A program made the translations under genes and the position numbers. The notes under the pieces are model-generated. The model did not search any database. It was not told the DNA's origin and worked only from the letters and a program-made list of their open reading frames with translations. DNA of 45,041 nt from Tessaracoccus caeni (GTDB lineage Bacteria > Actinomycetota > Actinomycetes > Propionibacteriales > Propionibacteriaceae). The stretch lies in assembly GCF_029211185.1 (NCBI RefSeq), contig NZ_JARGDO010000028.1:1-45041 (forward strand). Reading direction: 5' to 3'. Within the stretch, counting starts at the first letter, position 1. Every line of letters begins with the position of its first letter. Shown here one piece after another: positions 36,192 through 44,956 of this stretch.

Positions 36192-36863
36192 TCAGTGCTT
36201 CCCATTTGTTGACGTGAGCGTCTCAAGCCCGTCAAGAATCAGGCCGAGGCCGATTTCAAATTCGCTCTCGTAGGAGTACTCGCCTGTGACCATGAGTTCC
36301 TCCACCATGCGCTTGAGGTTCGGCATCGTGCTGAGGTTGAGGGCGGTGGCCATGTCGTTCTCGTGGCCTTCGCCTTGCTTGAACGGCAGATTCACCTCGG
36401 TGAGCACGAACCCATAGATGTACGCGTCGAGTATCGAGAAGGCGTGTGCTGCCATCCGGACGTCGAAGACCGTATAGAGCGAACCTAAGATCGCGTCGTG
36501 ATGACGGAGCACGGTGTCGTACGCGTTGCTTCGCGACTCGATCATCCCGAGTCCCCAAGGGTGTGCGGCGAGCACTTCTCGTCGCGACGAGGCGCTGCGT
36601 GACATCTCTTCGCGCCAGTTCTTTGTTGCGTCGGGCAGATAGAACTGCTCTACCACCCAGCTTGCAAGTGCGTCGAGCAACGCCTCCTTGTTCTTCACGT
36701 GATAGTAGAGCGACATGGCCTCTGCGCCGAGTTCTTTCGCGACGGTGCGCATGCTGACAAGATTCAGGCCACCTCGGTCGGCGACCGCTGCCGCCGCTTC
36801 GATGATGCGTTCGTGGCTCAGGCGCTGCTTCTGCTTGGTGAGTGACTCGGCATTGGCGTTCAT
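36192..36863 (-). CDS. TetR/AcrR-family repressor
   Basis: A 223-residue regulator. The N-terminal HTH is typical: HERIIEAAAAVADRGGLNLVSM, then TVAKELGAEAMSLYYHVKNKEALLDAL (about residues 17-63). The long ligand-binding domain, with conserved HPWGLGMIESR and DAYIYGFVLTEVNL, fits the TetR_C_1-like subgroup. ATG 36863 lies 56 bp from the divergent oxidoreductase start, with a strong dyad between them, so it most likely represses itself and the oxidoreductase operon in response to an unknown compound. TetR-oxidoreductase-small membrane protein trios are common in Actinobacteria. Confidence 0.88.
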   Translation of the reverse strand: MNANAESLTKQKQRLSHERIIEAAAAVADRGGLNLVSMRTVAKELGAEAMSLYYHVKNKEALLDALASWVVEQFYLPDATKNWREEMSRSASSRREVLAAHPWGLGMIESRSNAYDTVLRHHDAILGSLYTVFDVRMAAHAFSILDAYIYGFVLTEVNLPFKQGEGHENDMATALNLSTMPNLKRMVEELMVTGEYSYESEFEIGLGLILDGLETLTSTNGKH

Positions 36864-36869
36864 ACATAC

Positions 36870-36898
36870 GTAAGGTACAGTGCTGTAAAGTGACTTAC
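36870..36898. promoter_or_regulatory. Probable TetR operator between divergent genes
   Basis: TACAG-TG-CTGTA (36876-36887) is a perfect inverted repeat with a 2-bp centre. It lies within a wider pair, GTAAG (36870-36874) and CTTAC (36894-36898). It fills the 56-bp gap between the TetR gene and the oxidoreductase gene, as expected for autoregulation. Confidence 0.7.
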
Positions 36899-36919
36899 AA
36901 CTGTACGAATGGAGTCGTC

Positions 36920-37867
36920 ATGAAAGCAGTGGTCGTCGGTCGCTACGGCCCGCCCGAGGTGGCGGTCGTCAAAGAACACCCCGAGCCCAGCATCAAGCCG
37001 AACGAGGTGCTGGTGCGCGTCGAGGCTGTCGCCGTCACTGCAGGTGATGCGCGTATCCGCGGGGCGAGCTTTCCCCGTGGCTTCGCGGTGCCGGCTCGCT
37101 TGGCTTTCGGCCTACGTGGGCCGAGAAGGCCAATATTGGGGTCCGCGTTCTCGGGGGTGATCGAGCAGGTCGGATCCGCCGTCGCGATGTTCTCGCCGGG
37201 CGATGAGATTGCCGGTATGAATGGGGCGAGAATGGGAGCGCATGCGCAGTACGCAGCCATCAGGGCGACATCGATTGCAGCGAAGCCTCCGGCCGTCAGC
37301 CACATCGATGCAGCCGGGGCGCTTTTCGGTGGCTCCACAGCGATGCATTTTCTACGAGGTCGAGTCTCCGCAGGTAGCAAGGTTCTTGTCAACGGAGCGA
37401 GCGGTGCAGTCGGAACCAGCGCGGTGCAGCTCGCGGTACTCGCCGGAGCCGAAGTGACCGCCGTCACAAGCGAACCGAATATGGCACTCGCTGCGCGCTT
37501 AGGCGCGGCGAAGACTCTCGACTACCGCGTGCAAAGACTCGACCTGCTGTCTCAAGACTTCGATCTCGTATTCGATGCCGTCGGCAATATCGACCGCGCG
37601 CTCGGGTTGAGGCTTGCCAAGCCCGACGGTTTTGTCGTGCTCGCCGCCGCGAACCTCTGGGGCACGATGCGGGCGGTAGGGCGAGTGGTCGCCAGCCCCG
37701 CTCAGGAGTTGGCTAGCGACTTCGTTCACCTGCTCGGACTTCTCGAAAACGGCACGCTCAAGCCGGTCACGAACTCACTCGGTGGGCTCAAAGCCATCGT
37801 CGACGCGTACCGGCTTGTCGACTCCGGACGCAAGGTAGGTAACGTCGTCGTGCGGCCATGGGAGTGA
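36920..37867 (+). CDS. Zinc-independent MDR oxidoreductase (NADPH:quinone reductase-like)
   Basis: A 315-residue medium-chain dehydrogenase/reductase. The GroES-like N-terminal domain (residues 1-120) includes EVLVRVEAVAVTAGDARIRG and GVIEQVGSAV. The nucleotide-binding Rossmann domain has NGASGAVGTSAVQLAVLAGAEVTAV near 155-180, the quinone-reductase pattern. The structural zinc cysteines of alcohol dehydrogenases are absent. It probably reduces quinones or other electrophiles with NAD(P)H. ATG 36920 has GGAG 9 bases upstream. It overlaps the next gene by 10 bp and is divergent from the TetR regulator. Confidence 0.88.
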   Translation: MKAVVVGRYGPPEVAVVKEHPEPSIKPNEVLVRVEAVAVTAGDARIRGASFPRGFAVPARLAFGLRGPRRPILGSAFSGVIEQVGSAVAMFSPGDEIAGMNGARMGAHAQYAAIRATSIAAKPPAVSHIDAAGALFGGSTAMHFLRGRVSAGSKVLVNGASGAVGTSAVQLAVLAGAEVTAVTSEPNMALAARLGAAKTLDYRVQRLDLLSQDFDLVFDAVGNIDRALGLRLAKPDGFVVLAAANLWGTMRAVGRVVASPAQELASDFVHLLGLLENGTLKPVTNSLGGLKAIVDAYRLVDSGRKVGNVVVRPWE

Positions 37868-38229
37868 TTGCGTGGAGCCGCGTCGTACTGGCCGGGAGCT
37901 GGGTGAGCCTCATGCTCATCTATTTGCTCGGCGACGTTCTCAGGCTGTTCGCGGGCAGCTTCACGCCAGGCCATATCGGCGACGAACCCGCCAAAGGCTG
38001 GATGTGGACCGTTGCGGCTCTCACCATGCTCACGCCCATCGCAATGATCCTCACGACCTTGCTCACTCCTCTTGGCCCCCTCAAATGGATCACGATCGGC
38101 GTCTCAATCGCGCTCGCGATCTTCAATCTCTCGGGCCTCCCGTATAAGGACTTCTTCGACAACCTGCTGATTGTCATTAGCCTGGGCCTGAACGGCTTCA
38201 TCGTCTGGTACGCCTGGCGAATGGACTAA
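37858..38229 (+). CDS. Small four-helix membrane protein
   Basis: A 123-residue integral membrane protein with four hydrophobic segments (about 10-31, 48-68, 72-91 and 98-118). It has no motif I recognise. It overlaps the oxidoreductase gene by 10 bp, so it is co-expressed and probably under the same TetR control. Similar small membrane proteins accompany TetR/MDR pairs; the function is unknown. Confidence 0.72.
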   Translation: MGVIAWSRVVLAGSWVSLMLIYLLGDVLRLFAGSFTPGHIGDEPAKGWMWTVAALTMLTPIAMILTTLLTPLGPLKWITIGVSIALAIFNLSGLPYKDFFDNLLIVISLGLNGFIVWYAWRMD

Positions 38230-38331
38230 TACGCGACGCGTACCGTGCGTGTGGTCTCACTTGCTGCATGATCGGCTTGCGCGTGCCGACTGTCGGTGGT
38301 GACGTCTACCGTTAGGACAGGAGGTGTTGAC

Positions 38332-38730
38332 ATGACGCTGGTGTTGCAGATCGCGGTGGTGCTCGTCGGAGCGGCGTTGGCCGTATGGGCCGGGACCAGG
38401 CCGGTCAGGGCGCTGCTGGAGCGCATCGACGGGCCGCAGGGCGAGGACGCGAAGACCGTACCGGGGCTGCTCAACGCCGAGAAGGATCTTCCGGGCGGCT
38501 TCTGGATCGGGCTGCTCGAGCGCGCCGCCGTCTATCTCTGCATCGTCTCCGGCATGGCCAGCGGGATCGCCATCGTGGTGGCCATCAAGGCCCTCGGTCG
38601 CTACCCGGAGCTGCGCACCTCCGACGTGCGCAAGGGCGAACTTTTCATCATCGGCACCCTCGCCAGCCTGCTGTGGGCCTCCTTGTGCGGTTGGCTCGCC
38701 TGGCTGGGCGTCGGCCTGTTGGTTTCCTAG
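38332..38730 (+). CDS. Small membrane protein
   Basis: A 132-residue protein with an N-terminal helix (about 3-20) and two further hydrophobic segments (about 62-84 and 105-128), separated by a polar loop. I do not recognise it. ATG 38332 has AGGAGG 6 bases upstream. A 102-bp gap separates it from the TetR-regulated operon. Its stop codon overlaps the stop of the convergent EIIC-like gene by 4 bp, a tail-to-tail overlap that also limits terminator space. Confidence 0.68.
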   Translation: MTLVLQIAVVLVGAALAVWAGTRPVRALLERIDGPQGEDAKTVPGLLNAEKDLPGGFWIGLLERAAVYLCIVSGMASGIAIVVAIKALGRYPELRTSDVRKGELFIIGTLASLLWASLCGWLAWLGVGLLVS

Positions 38731-40310
38731 CCTTCGGTCCGCGCGGCGCTCCTGGCGTGCACCAGGTTGACCGCCAGCGTCAGGGCGAAGGCGGTGCCGA
38801 AACCGGCGAGCATCGCCAACGTCATGCCCACCGGTGTGGTCGACACGAACGGAGCGACGAATGCGGGCAAGTACGCCGTAGCTTCGGCTCCGACGGCACC
38901 CACGACGAGCCCGCCCACCGTCGCCGAGAGGATGGCGACGCCGAAGATGCGGCGGTCGCCGAACATGAAGGGGTAGGCCGCCTCGACGAAGGTTCCGAAG
39001 AAGAAGTTCACGGGAGCCCCGGACGCTGCCAGCGCGCGCTCCCCGGTGGTCCGAGGCCTGATCAGGTTGGCCGTGGTGATGCCGAAGGACACCATGACCA
39101 GTGCCACCATGTCGATGGCGCCGAAGAAGCTGTGGCCCTTCTCTCCCATTTCGAGCAGCACCAGAGGCAGGATCACGCTGTGGTACACCCCGGCGATGAT
39201 GGCCGGCCACATCGCGAGCCCCGCGAGGGCGCCGGCTAGGAGCGGGCTCACACCCTGCGCCCACTCGATGGAGAGCTTCACCCACGAGCCGAGGAGGCTG
39301 GTGAACGGGGCGAGCGCGTAGTAGACGAGCAAACCGGGGAGCAGGCCGGCGATGGCTCCGGTGACGATATTGGCCGTCGTGGCGGGGAAGCGGTGGGCGA
39401 GCGTCCACCGGATGAGCCAGGCCGCGAGCAGGCCCGCGAGGATGCCGCCGACCAGGCCACCCAGCAGACCGCCGGGGGCCGACAGGATGCCTGCCACAGC
39501 CCCCGCGACCAGGCCGGCCTCGCCGAGCCCGGAGATGCGCATGGCTGCGACCGCTGCCACCACGACCGGCAGGGAGGCGATGAGCAGGTCGAACACCTCG
39601 CTCAGGCCGCCCAGCAGCGGGATCTTGCTCACCGCCAACAGCAGTGCCAGAGCGATGAACGCGGGGATGGCGCCCACCATGATGCCTCGGATGCTGATCC
39701 GCCTCCACGCCGGCTCATCGCCTGAAGCCACCGAGGCCGACGATCCGCCGAGAGCAGGGCGGTACTTCACGCCCCAGAGCTTCGCCAGAGCGGAGACGTA
39801 GGCCACCGAACGGGTGACGCTCGTCGTCCCCGTCGTTCCGGAGGCTCCGACGAGGCGCAGGCCCTGCTGCTGGGCCTTGGCGATCGACGTGCCACCGGTT
39901 CCGGCCGCCGGAACGTTCTTGGCCACCGCCGCCTCGATCGTTCGGGAGTTCGTGTCGGTGGGGTCGCAGCTCATGAGGATCAGGCCGTCGATCCGGTCCT
40001 CGCGCACGGCGTCGGCAATCTCAGCGTCGAGGAGGCGCGCCGCCTCGTTCACCTCGGCGAGGCTGCCCTCCGCGATCACGCGAGGTTGGCCGTCGATGAG
40101 CGACCAGAGCTGCGCCTGCGTCTCGTCCTTCGCCGAGTCCATGGACGTCTCGGCTGCGACGAACTGTGCCTCGGCCAGCTCGAACCCGGCGGCCTCGATC
40201 TGGCGTTTGGCGTCCAGGATGAGCTTGGCCGGATCGTCGCCGCCGTGGCTGCGGAGGTTGCCTCCGCTGCTGGCTAGGATCGCAATGCGGTGAGTGGGGG
40301 ACGCAGACAT
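38727..40310 (-). CDS. PTS EIIC-like sugar transporter with unusual N-terminal domain
   Basis: A 527-residue protein. Residues 1 to about 170 form a soluble alpha/beta domain (RIAILASSGGNLRSHGGDD, GLILMSCDPTDTNSRT, GLRLVGASGTTGTTSVTRS) that is not a normal EIIA or EIIB and lacks an obvious phosphorylation His or Cys. The remaining 350 residues have about nine transmembrane helices, including a Gly-rich stretch and the NFFFGTFVEAAYPFMFGD loop typical of fructose-type EIIC permeases. Transport of a sugar or polyol is likely but unproven. ATG 40310 has GATGAGG upstream. The promoter must lie in the 93-bp gap shared with the divergent HD gene. Confidence 0.75.
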   Translation of the reverse strand: MSASPTHRIAILASSGGNLRSHGGDDPAKLILDAKRQIEAAGFELAEAQFVAAETSMDSAKDETQAQLWSLIDGQPRVIAEGSLAEVNEAARLLDAEIADAVREDRIDGLILMSCDPTDTNSRTIEAAVAKNVPAAGTGGTSIAKAQQQGLRLVGASGTTGTTSVTRSVAYVSALAKLWGVKYRPALGGSSASVASGDEPAWRRISIRGIMVGAIPAFIALALLLAVSKIPLLGGLSEVFDLLIASLPVVVAAVAAMRISGLGEAGLVAGAVAGILSAPGGLLGGLVGGILAGLLAAWLIRWTLAHRFPATTANIVTGAIAGLLPGLLVYYALAPFTSLLGSWVKLSIEWAQGVSPLLAGALAGLAMWPAIIAGVYHSVILPLVLLEMGEKGHSFFGAIDMVALVMVSFGITTANLIRPRTTGERALAASGAPVNFFFGTFVEAAYPFMFGDRRIFGVAILSATVGGLVVGAVGAEATAYLPAFVAPFVSTTPVGMTLAMLAGFGTAFALTLAVNLVHARSAARTEG

Positions 40311-40403
40311 GGGAAACCTCATCGACGGGGCGGAACGGCAACAAGATACGGCACTGCGCGGCGCTGGACGCCGACAGGTCCGGAAATCGTGGAGGGAGCA
40401 GGC

Positions 40404-40985
40404 ATGGGAGAGCCGATGTGGCAGGGACTGCTGCCGGAGCCGGTCGCCGTCGACCTCTTGAGCCGCTGGGCGGAGCCACATCGTCATTACCACTCCACCC
40501 AGCATCTGATCGACGGGCTTGCCGCGCTGGACGCGCTGGGCGGAGAACGCCTGGAGCAGATCGCCTTCTGGTTCCACGACGCGGTGCACACCAACACCAC
40601 GCCGGCCGACGAGGAGGCCTCGGCCCTGATCGCCCGGGAGGCGTTGTCAGGCTGGCTGCCGAGCGATGAAGTCGACGAGGTGGCGCGCTTGGTGCTGCTG
40701 ACCGCTCACCATCGCCCGGAGCCTGGCGACTTGTCGGGAGCGCGGGTATCCGACGCCGACCTCTCGTCGCTCGGCGCCGACTGGGAGACGTATCGTCGCA
40801 ATGCGGAGGGCATTCGGCGTGAGCTTCCGCACATCACGGATGAGCAGTGGAGGCTCGGTCGCTCTGCCTTCCTGAGCGGGTTTCTGCAGCGAGAACGCTT
40901 CTACGTCACACCGCTCGCGAGAGACCTCTGGGAAGACCAAGCCCGCCGCAACCTGGCTCGGGAGCTTTCCTCTTACGCTTCTTGA
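40404..40985 (+). CDS. HD-type metal-dependent phosphohydrolase-like protein
   Basis: A 193-residue protein. HYHSTQHL (about 26-33) and WFHDAVH (about 54-60) supply the metal-binding His and His-Asp pair of HD-domain proteins, and VLLTAHH near 100 a further ligand. It belongs to the predicted HD-superfamily group often labelled from an NMDA-receptor-like match; that label is misleading and the substrate is unknown. ATG 40404 has GGAGGGAG upstream. It is divergent from the EIIC-like transporter gene. Confidence 0.8.
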   Translation: MGEPMWQGLLPEPVAVDLLSRWAEPHRHYHSTQHLIDGLAALDALGGERLEQIAFWFHDAVHTNTTPADEEASALIAREALSGWLPSDEVDEVARLVLLTAHHRPEPGDLSGARVSDADLSSLGADWETYRRNAEGIRRELPHITDEQWRLGRSAFLSGFLQRERFYVTPLARDLWEDQARRNLARELSSYAS

Positions 40986-41414
40986 GCTTTGTGCTCCTTG
41001 AGGCGCGAGGCCGCCCGCGGCCGAGCCTCGAAAGGCGCCGACCTTTCGCAGGGACATGGCCACGGGGATCGAGTCCATCGACCGGTGATCACCCTTGACT
41101 GGCGCCTGCTCCGTCGCGCGCCCGAGCAGGTCGCTCGTAGCAACTGCGTTGTCACCGCCGAGGTGGTCGACCCCGTCACCGCCGACATCGGGGATGGCGC
41201 GCCCACGGAGATACTCGGCGCTGCGGCTCTGCCCAAGCGGCGCGGCACCTAGCGCTACCGGTGACCGCCGGTAGGGTAGGACACGGCACTATGGGCACAA
41301 CTTAAGACGCGCCGTGTGGCGCTGAGGAGACCGACAGCATGGCAGGATGCGCAGCGAAGCCGAAACCGACGAAGGCACTCGAACAGCCCCTTGGTCTAGG
41401 GCGGTGAGCTGGTA
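40986..41414. other. Intergenic region before hsdM, with a possible short fragment and a hairpin
   Basis: This 429-bp gap has no gene I can name. A short open frame from GTG 41085 to 41252 (55 residues, VITLDWRLLRRAPEQ at its start) has plausible composition but no clear ribosome-binding site; it may be a gene remnant. A hairpin, CTACCGG (41255-41261) with CCGGTAG (41268-41274), follows it directly. The promoter of the type I operon should lie between 41275 and 41414; I cannot place boxes with confidence. Confidence 0.35.
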
Positions 41415-43862
41415 GTGGCCCTCAAGAAGTCAGACCTGTACAGCTCCCTCTGGAGCAGTGCTGACGAGCTTCGCGGCTCGATGGATGCCGGCCAGTACAA
41501 GGACTACGTCCTGACGCTGCTCTTCGTGAAGTATGTCTCGGACAAGGCCAAGGCTGACCCCTGGGCCCTGATCGAGGTGCCCTACGACGGCTCTTTCGAC
41601 TACTTGATCACACTCAAGGGCAAGCCAGACGTCGGTGAGAAGGTCAACGTCGCCATCCGCAGGTTGGCGGAGGCGAATAGCCTCCAGGGTGTCATCAACA
41701 ACGCGGACTTCGATGACCCGACCAAGCTCGGGTCTGGCAAGGATCTTCAGGATCGCGTCTCAAACCTGATCGGCATCTTCCAGGACATCGACTTCACCGG
41801 TTCTCGGGCCGAGGGCGACGACCTGCTTGGGGACGCCTACGAGTACCTGATGCGCCACTTTGCCACGCAGTCCGGCAAGAGCAAGGGCCAGTTCTACACG
41901 CCTGCGGAGGTCTCTCGTGTGATGGCTCAGCTGCTACAGATCCCGGCTGGAACTCCGAAGTCGACGACGGTCTACGACCCAACCTGCGGCTCAGGCTCGC
42001 TGCTGATCAAGGTGGCCGATGCGGCGCCGAACGGCCTGACCATCTACGGCCAGGAGAACGATAATGCCACCTGGGCTCTGGCCCGGATGAACATGATCCT
42101 TCACGGCAACGAGACCCACGAGATCGTGCAGGGCAACACCCTGGCCGATCCGAAGTTCCGCGAGGGCGATAAACTCACCACCTTCGACTACCTGGTGGCC
42201 AACCCTCCGTTCTCGGTCAAGACCTGGAAGAACGGTGTCGAGAAGGGCTACGGCCGCTTCGACGGCTTCGCGACGCCGCCGGACAAGAACGGCGACTACG
42301 CCTTCCTGCTCCACATGGTCAAGTCGCTCAAGTCGACCGGACGTGGCGCGGTCATCCTGCCCCACGGCGTGCTCTTCCGAGGAAACACCGAGGCGCAGAT
42401 CCGCAAAGAGCTGATCAAGCGCGGTTACATCAAGGCCATCATCGGACTGCCGGCGAACCTCTTCTACGGCACCGGAATCCCAGCCTGCGTCCTGGTCCTC
42501 GACAAGAAGGACGCTGCCAGCCGCACAGGCATCTTCATGATCGACGCCTCCAAGGGCTTCGAGAAGGACGGCCCGAAGAACCGCCTGCGACCGCGTGACA
42601 TGCACAAGATCGTCGATGCCTACGTTCGGCAAACCGACCTCGAGCGCTTCTCTCGCTTCGTACCGAACAGTGAGATCGAGAATCCGAAGAACGACTACAA
42701 CCTCAACATCCTTCGCTACATTGACTCGTCTGAGCCGGAGGACATCCAGGATCTGCGCGCCCACCTGCAGGGTGGCATCCCGAACAGAGACCTCGACGAC
42801 TTGCAGCTCTACTGGGACGCCTTCCCCGGCCTGCGCGAGGAACTGTTCTCGCCTCTTCGCGATGGCTACTCTGAGCTGAAGATCAGCAAGGCCGACATCG
42901 AGTCGACCGTGCTCGGCTTCAGTCAGTACTCGGTGGTCAGCGCAGGAACGACGGATCTCGTCACATCGTGGTGGCGAGCCAACCGTGCGGCGCTTGAAGG
43001 TATCGAAGGGACGACCCGACCGAACGACCTGTCATCGGATCTCGGCGAGTCGCTACTCGAGAGCTTCCGCTCGCACAGACTGCTCGACGAGTACGCCGTC
43101 TACGAGCAGCTGATGAGCTACTGGAACGCATCGATGCACGACGACGTCGCCCTGATCGTCAGCGAAGGCTGGGACGCCGCAGCCAAGCCTCGTGCCGCCC
43201 GCACCTGGAAAGACAAGAACAACAAGACCAAGTACGAAGACGCTCATCTGACCTTCGGCACCAGAGCCAACGTCAAGCGCTGGGTCATGGACCTCATCCC
43301 ACCGAGCTACATCATCGGACGGTTCTTCGCCAATGAGCAGGCTCAGCTCGACCAGCTAACCGCCGATTTCGAAGCCGCGACCCAGGTGGTCGAGGAGTAC
43401 ACCGAAGAGCACGCGGTCGAGGAAGGTCTGCTCTGGGAGGCCGTCGAGGACGACAAGATCACCGCCACCACAGTCAAGAACCGGCTCCGCGTCGCCAAGG
43501 CCGAGCGAGCCGATCCCGACGAGATCAAGGCGCTGCACCACGTCGCCAGCCTGTTCGCCGCTGAAGCAGCCGCCAAGAAGGCGGTCAAGGAAGCAACGAC
43601 CAAGCTCGAGGAGCAGGCGCTGGCTCAGTACGGCAAGCTCACCACCGACGACATCAAGAAGTTGGTCGTCGACGACAAGTGGGGCGCCACCATCGAGGCA
43701 GGCATCGAGAGCGAACTTGTGGCAGCCGTTCAGAAGTTCACCGCTCGCCTGCGTGCGCTCGCCGAACGGTACGAGGCCACGGTCGGGCAGCTCGACGCCG
43801 AGATCGAGACGTTAAGCGAGGAGGTCGAGAGGCACCTTGCCGCGATGGGGGTCTTGTCATGA
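41415..43862 (+). CDS. hsdM: Type I restriction-modification system methyltransferase subunit HsdM
   Basis: An 815-residue N6-adenine methyltransferase. The N-terminal HsdM helical domain starts at SDLYSSLWSSADELRG. The catalytic domain has AdoMet motif I YDPTCGSGSLL near 188-198 and motif IV NPPF near 262-265. Residues after about 450 form a long helical extension with coiled-coil character (about 640-740 and 780-810), making it much longer than classical HsdM proteins of about 520 residues; long forms exist in type I systems. GTG 41415 is the start chosen; its ribosome-binding site (GGTGAG) is weak. It overlaps hsdS by 4 bp (ATGA). No hsdR gene is in the window. Confidence 0.9.
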   Translation: MALKKSDLYSSLWSSADELRGSMDAGQYKDYVLTLLFVKYVSDKAKADPWALIEVPYDGSFDYLITLKGKPDVGEKVNVAIRRLAEANSLQGVINNADFDDPTKLGSGKDLQDRVSNLIGIFQDIDFTGSRAEGDDLLGDAYEYLMRHFATQSGKSKGQFYTPAEVSRVMAQLLQIPAGTPKSTTVYDPTCGSGSLLIKVADAAPNGLTIYGQENDNATWALARMNMILHGNETHEIVQGNTLADPKFREGDKLTTFDYLVANPPFSVKTWKNGVEKGYGRFDGFATPPDKNGDYAFLLHMVKSLKSTGRGAVILPHGVLFRGNTEAQIRKELIKRGYIKAIIGLPANLFYGTGIPACVLVLDKKDAASRTGIFMIDASKGFEKDGPKNRLRPRDMHKIVDAYVRQTDLERFSRFVPNSEIENPKNDYNLNILRYIDSSEPEDIQDLRAHLQGGIPNRDLDDLQLYWDAFPGLREELFSPLRDGYSELKISKADIESTVLGFSQYSVVSAGTTDLVTSWWRANRAALEGIEGTTRPNDLSSDLGESLLESFRSHRLLDEYAVYEQLMSYWNASMHDDVALIVSEGWDAAAKPRAARTWKDKNNKTKYEDAHLTFGTRANVKRWVMDLIPPSYIIGRFFANEQAQLDQLTADFEAATQVVEEYTEEHAVEEGLLWEAVEDDKITATTVKNRLRVAKAERADPDEIKALHHVASLFAAEAAAKKAVKEATTKLEEQALAQYGKLTTDDIKKLVVDDKWGATIEAGIESELVAAVQKFTARLRALAERYEATVGQLDAEIETLSEEVERHLAAMGVLS

Positions 43863-44956
43863 CGCTCTGGGCAGAGAAGAAGGTTAGTGATCTGATCGAC
43901 GGTCTCGCCGCTGGGGTCAGTGTTCGCTCTCGCGATGGAGACGCCTCCCGCCCTGCTGTGCTCAAGACTTCCGCCGTCGCAAACGGTAGAGTCGACTTCC
44001 GAGAAACCAAGGCAATTGTCGCCGCTGATGTTTCGAGGGCGAAATGCGCGCCGGTTCGCGACGCTATCGTTATCAGCCGCATGAACACGCCAGCGCTCGT
44101 GGGCGCCGTTGGGTACGTGGAGACCGACGAGCAGGGTGTGTTCTTGCCTGATCGTCTTTGGATCGCGCGCAGCAAACGAGCGGCTTCGACGGACATGCGA
44201 TGGCTGAACTATGCGCTGGGCTTCGGCGATGTCGCGACTAGCGTCAGAGAGTTGGCGACCGGGACAAGCAACAGCATGAAAAACATCCCGAAGTCACGAT
44301 TATTGGAATTGTCGTTGCTAGTGCCGAGCTCAGCAGAGCAGCGGGCAATATCGACCGCGCTCGTCGATGTTGACAGCCTGATCGCCTCTCTTGAACGACT
44401 CATCGCGAAGAAACGAGAGATCAAGCAGGGGCTCATGCAGGAGCTGCTTACCGGCCGTACTCGACTGTCCGGATTCAGGGGCGACTGGGCCAAAATTTCG
44501 GCGGGAGACGCGGGGGCGTTCAAGGGTGGTTCCGGGTTCCCAATCCGTTACCAGGGTGGATCTTCTGGCGAGTTCCCGCTCTTCAAAGTCTCTGACATGA
44601 ACCTTGACGGCAATGAGCAATACATGCGCTCATCAAACAACTGGATCTCGGAGCCAGTGCGTGCGACCCTTGGCGCGACAGTGCTTCCGGCAGGCGCGAT
44701 CATCTTTGCCAAAGTTGGTGCCGCTGTTTTTCTGGAGCGCAAGCGGCTACTTATTGCTCCTGGTTGCATCGACAACAATATGGCCGCGTTCGTAGCCGAC
44801 CCCAAGAATCTCGATTCCAGGTTCGCCTATTACTCGCTGGTGAACTACCCGCTGAGTTCGCTCGTAGCCGTGGGGGCACTTCCGTCTCTGAACGCGTCAC
44901 AACTTCGTTCGATCCCCAGGGTGCCGTCAAAGTCGTGTGTAGGGGCGCCTGACTAG
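43859..44956 (+). CDS. hsdS: Type I specificity subunit HsdS, truncated at the 3' end
   Basis: A 365-residue fragment of a specificity subunit. TRD1 spans about residues 1-160, followed by the central conserved helix with EQRAISTALVDVDSLIASLERL and KKREIKQGLMQELLTGRTRL (about 162-202), then TRD2 (about 205-355). It ends at about 44925 with LRSIPRVPSK. The second conserved coiled coil, which should repeat an EQRAI segment and pack against the first, is missing; after SK the frame gives a few unrelated residues and a TAG. Such truncations usually come from an insertion or recombination at the 3' end. DNA recognition and assembly with HsdM are likely altered, though some half-length HsdS forms dimerise. 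Base composition is lower in GC than hsdM. Confidence 0.85.
   Translation: MTLWAEKKVSDLIDGLAAGVSVRSRDGDASRPAVLKTSAVANGRVDFRETKAIVAADVSRAKCAPVRDAIVISRMNTPALVGAVGYVETDEQGVFLPDRLWIARSKRAASTDMRWLNYALGFGDVATSVRELATGTSNSMKNIPKSRLLELSLLVPSSAEQRAISTALVDVDSLIASLERLIAKKREIKQGLMQELLTGRTRLSGFRGDWAKISAGDAGAFKGGSGFPIRYQGGSSGEFPLFKVSDMNLDGNEQYMRSSNNWISEPVRATLGATVLPAGAIIFAKVGAAVFLERKRLLIAPGCIDNNMAAFVADPKNLDSRFAYYSLVNYPLSSLVAVGALPSLNASQLRSIPRVPSKSCVGAPD

Noticed and set aside
41339..41414. Upstream ATG at 41339 as the hsdM start
   Set aside because: It is not in frame with hsdM; HsdM homology begins at the GTG at 41415.
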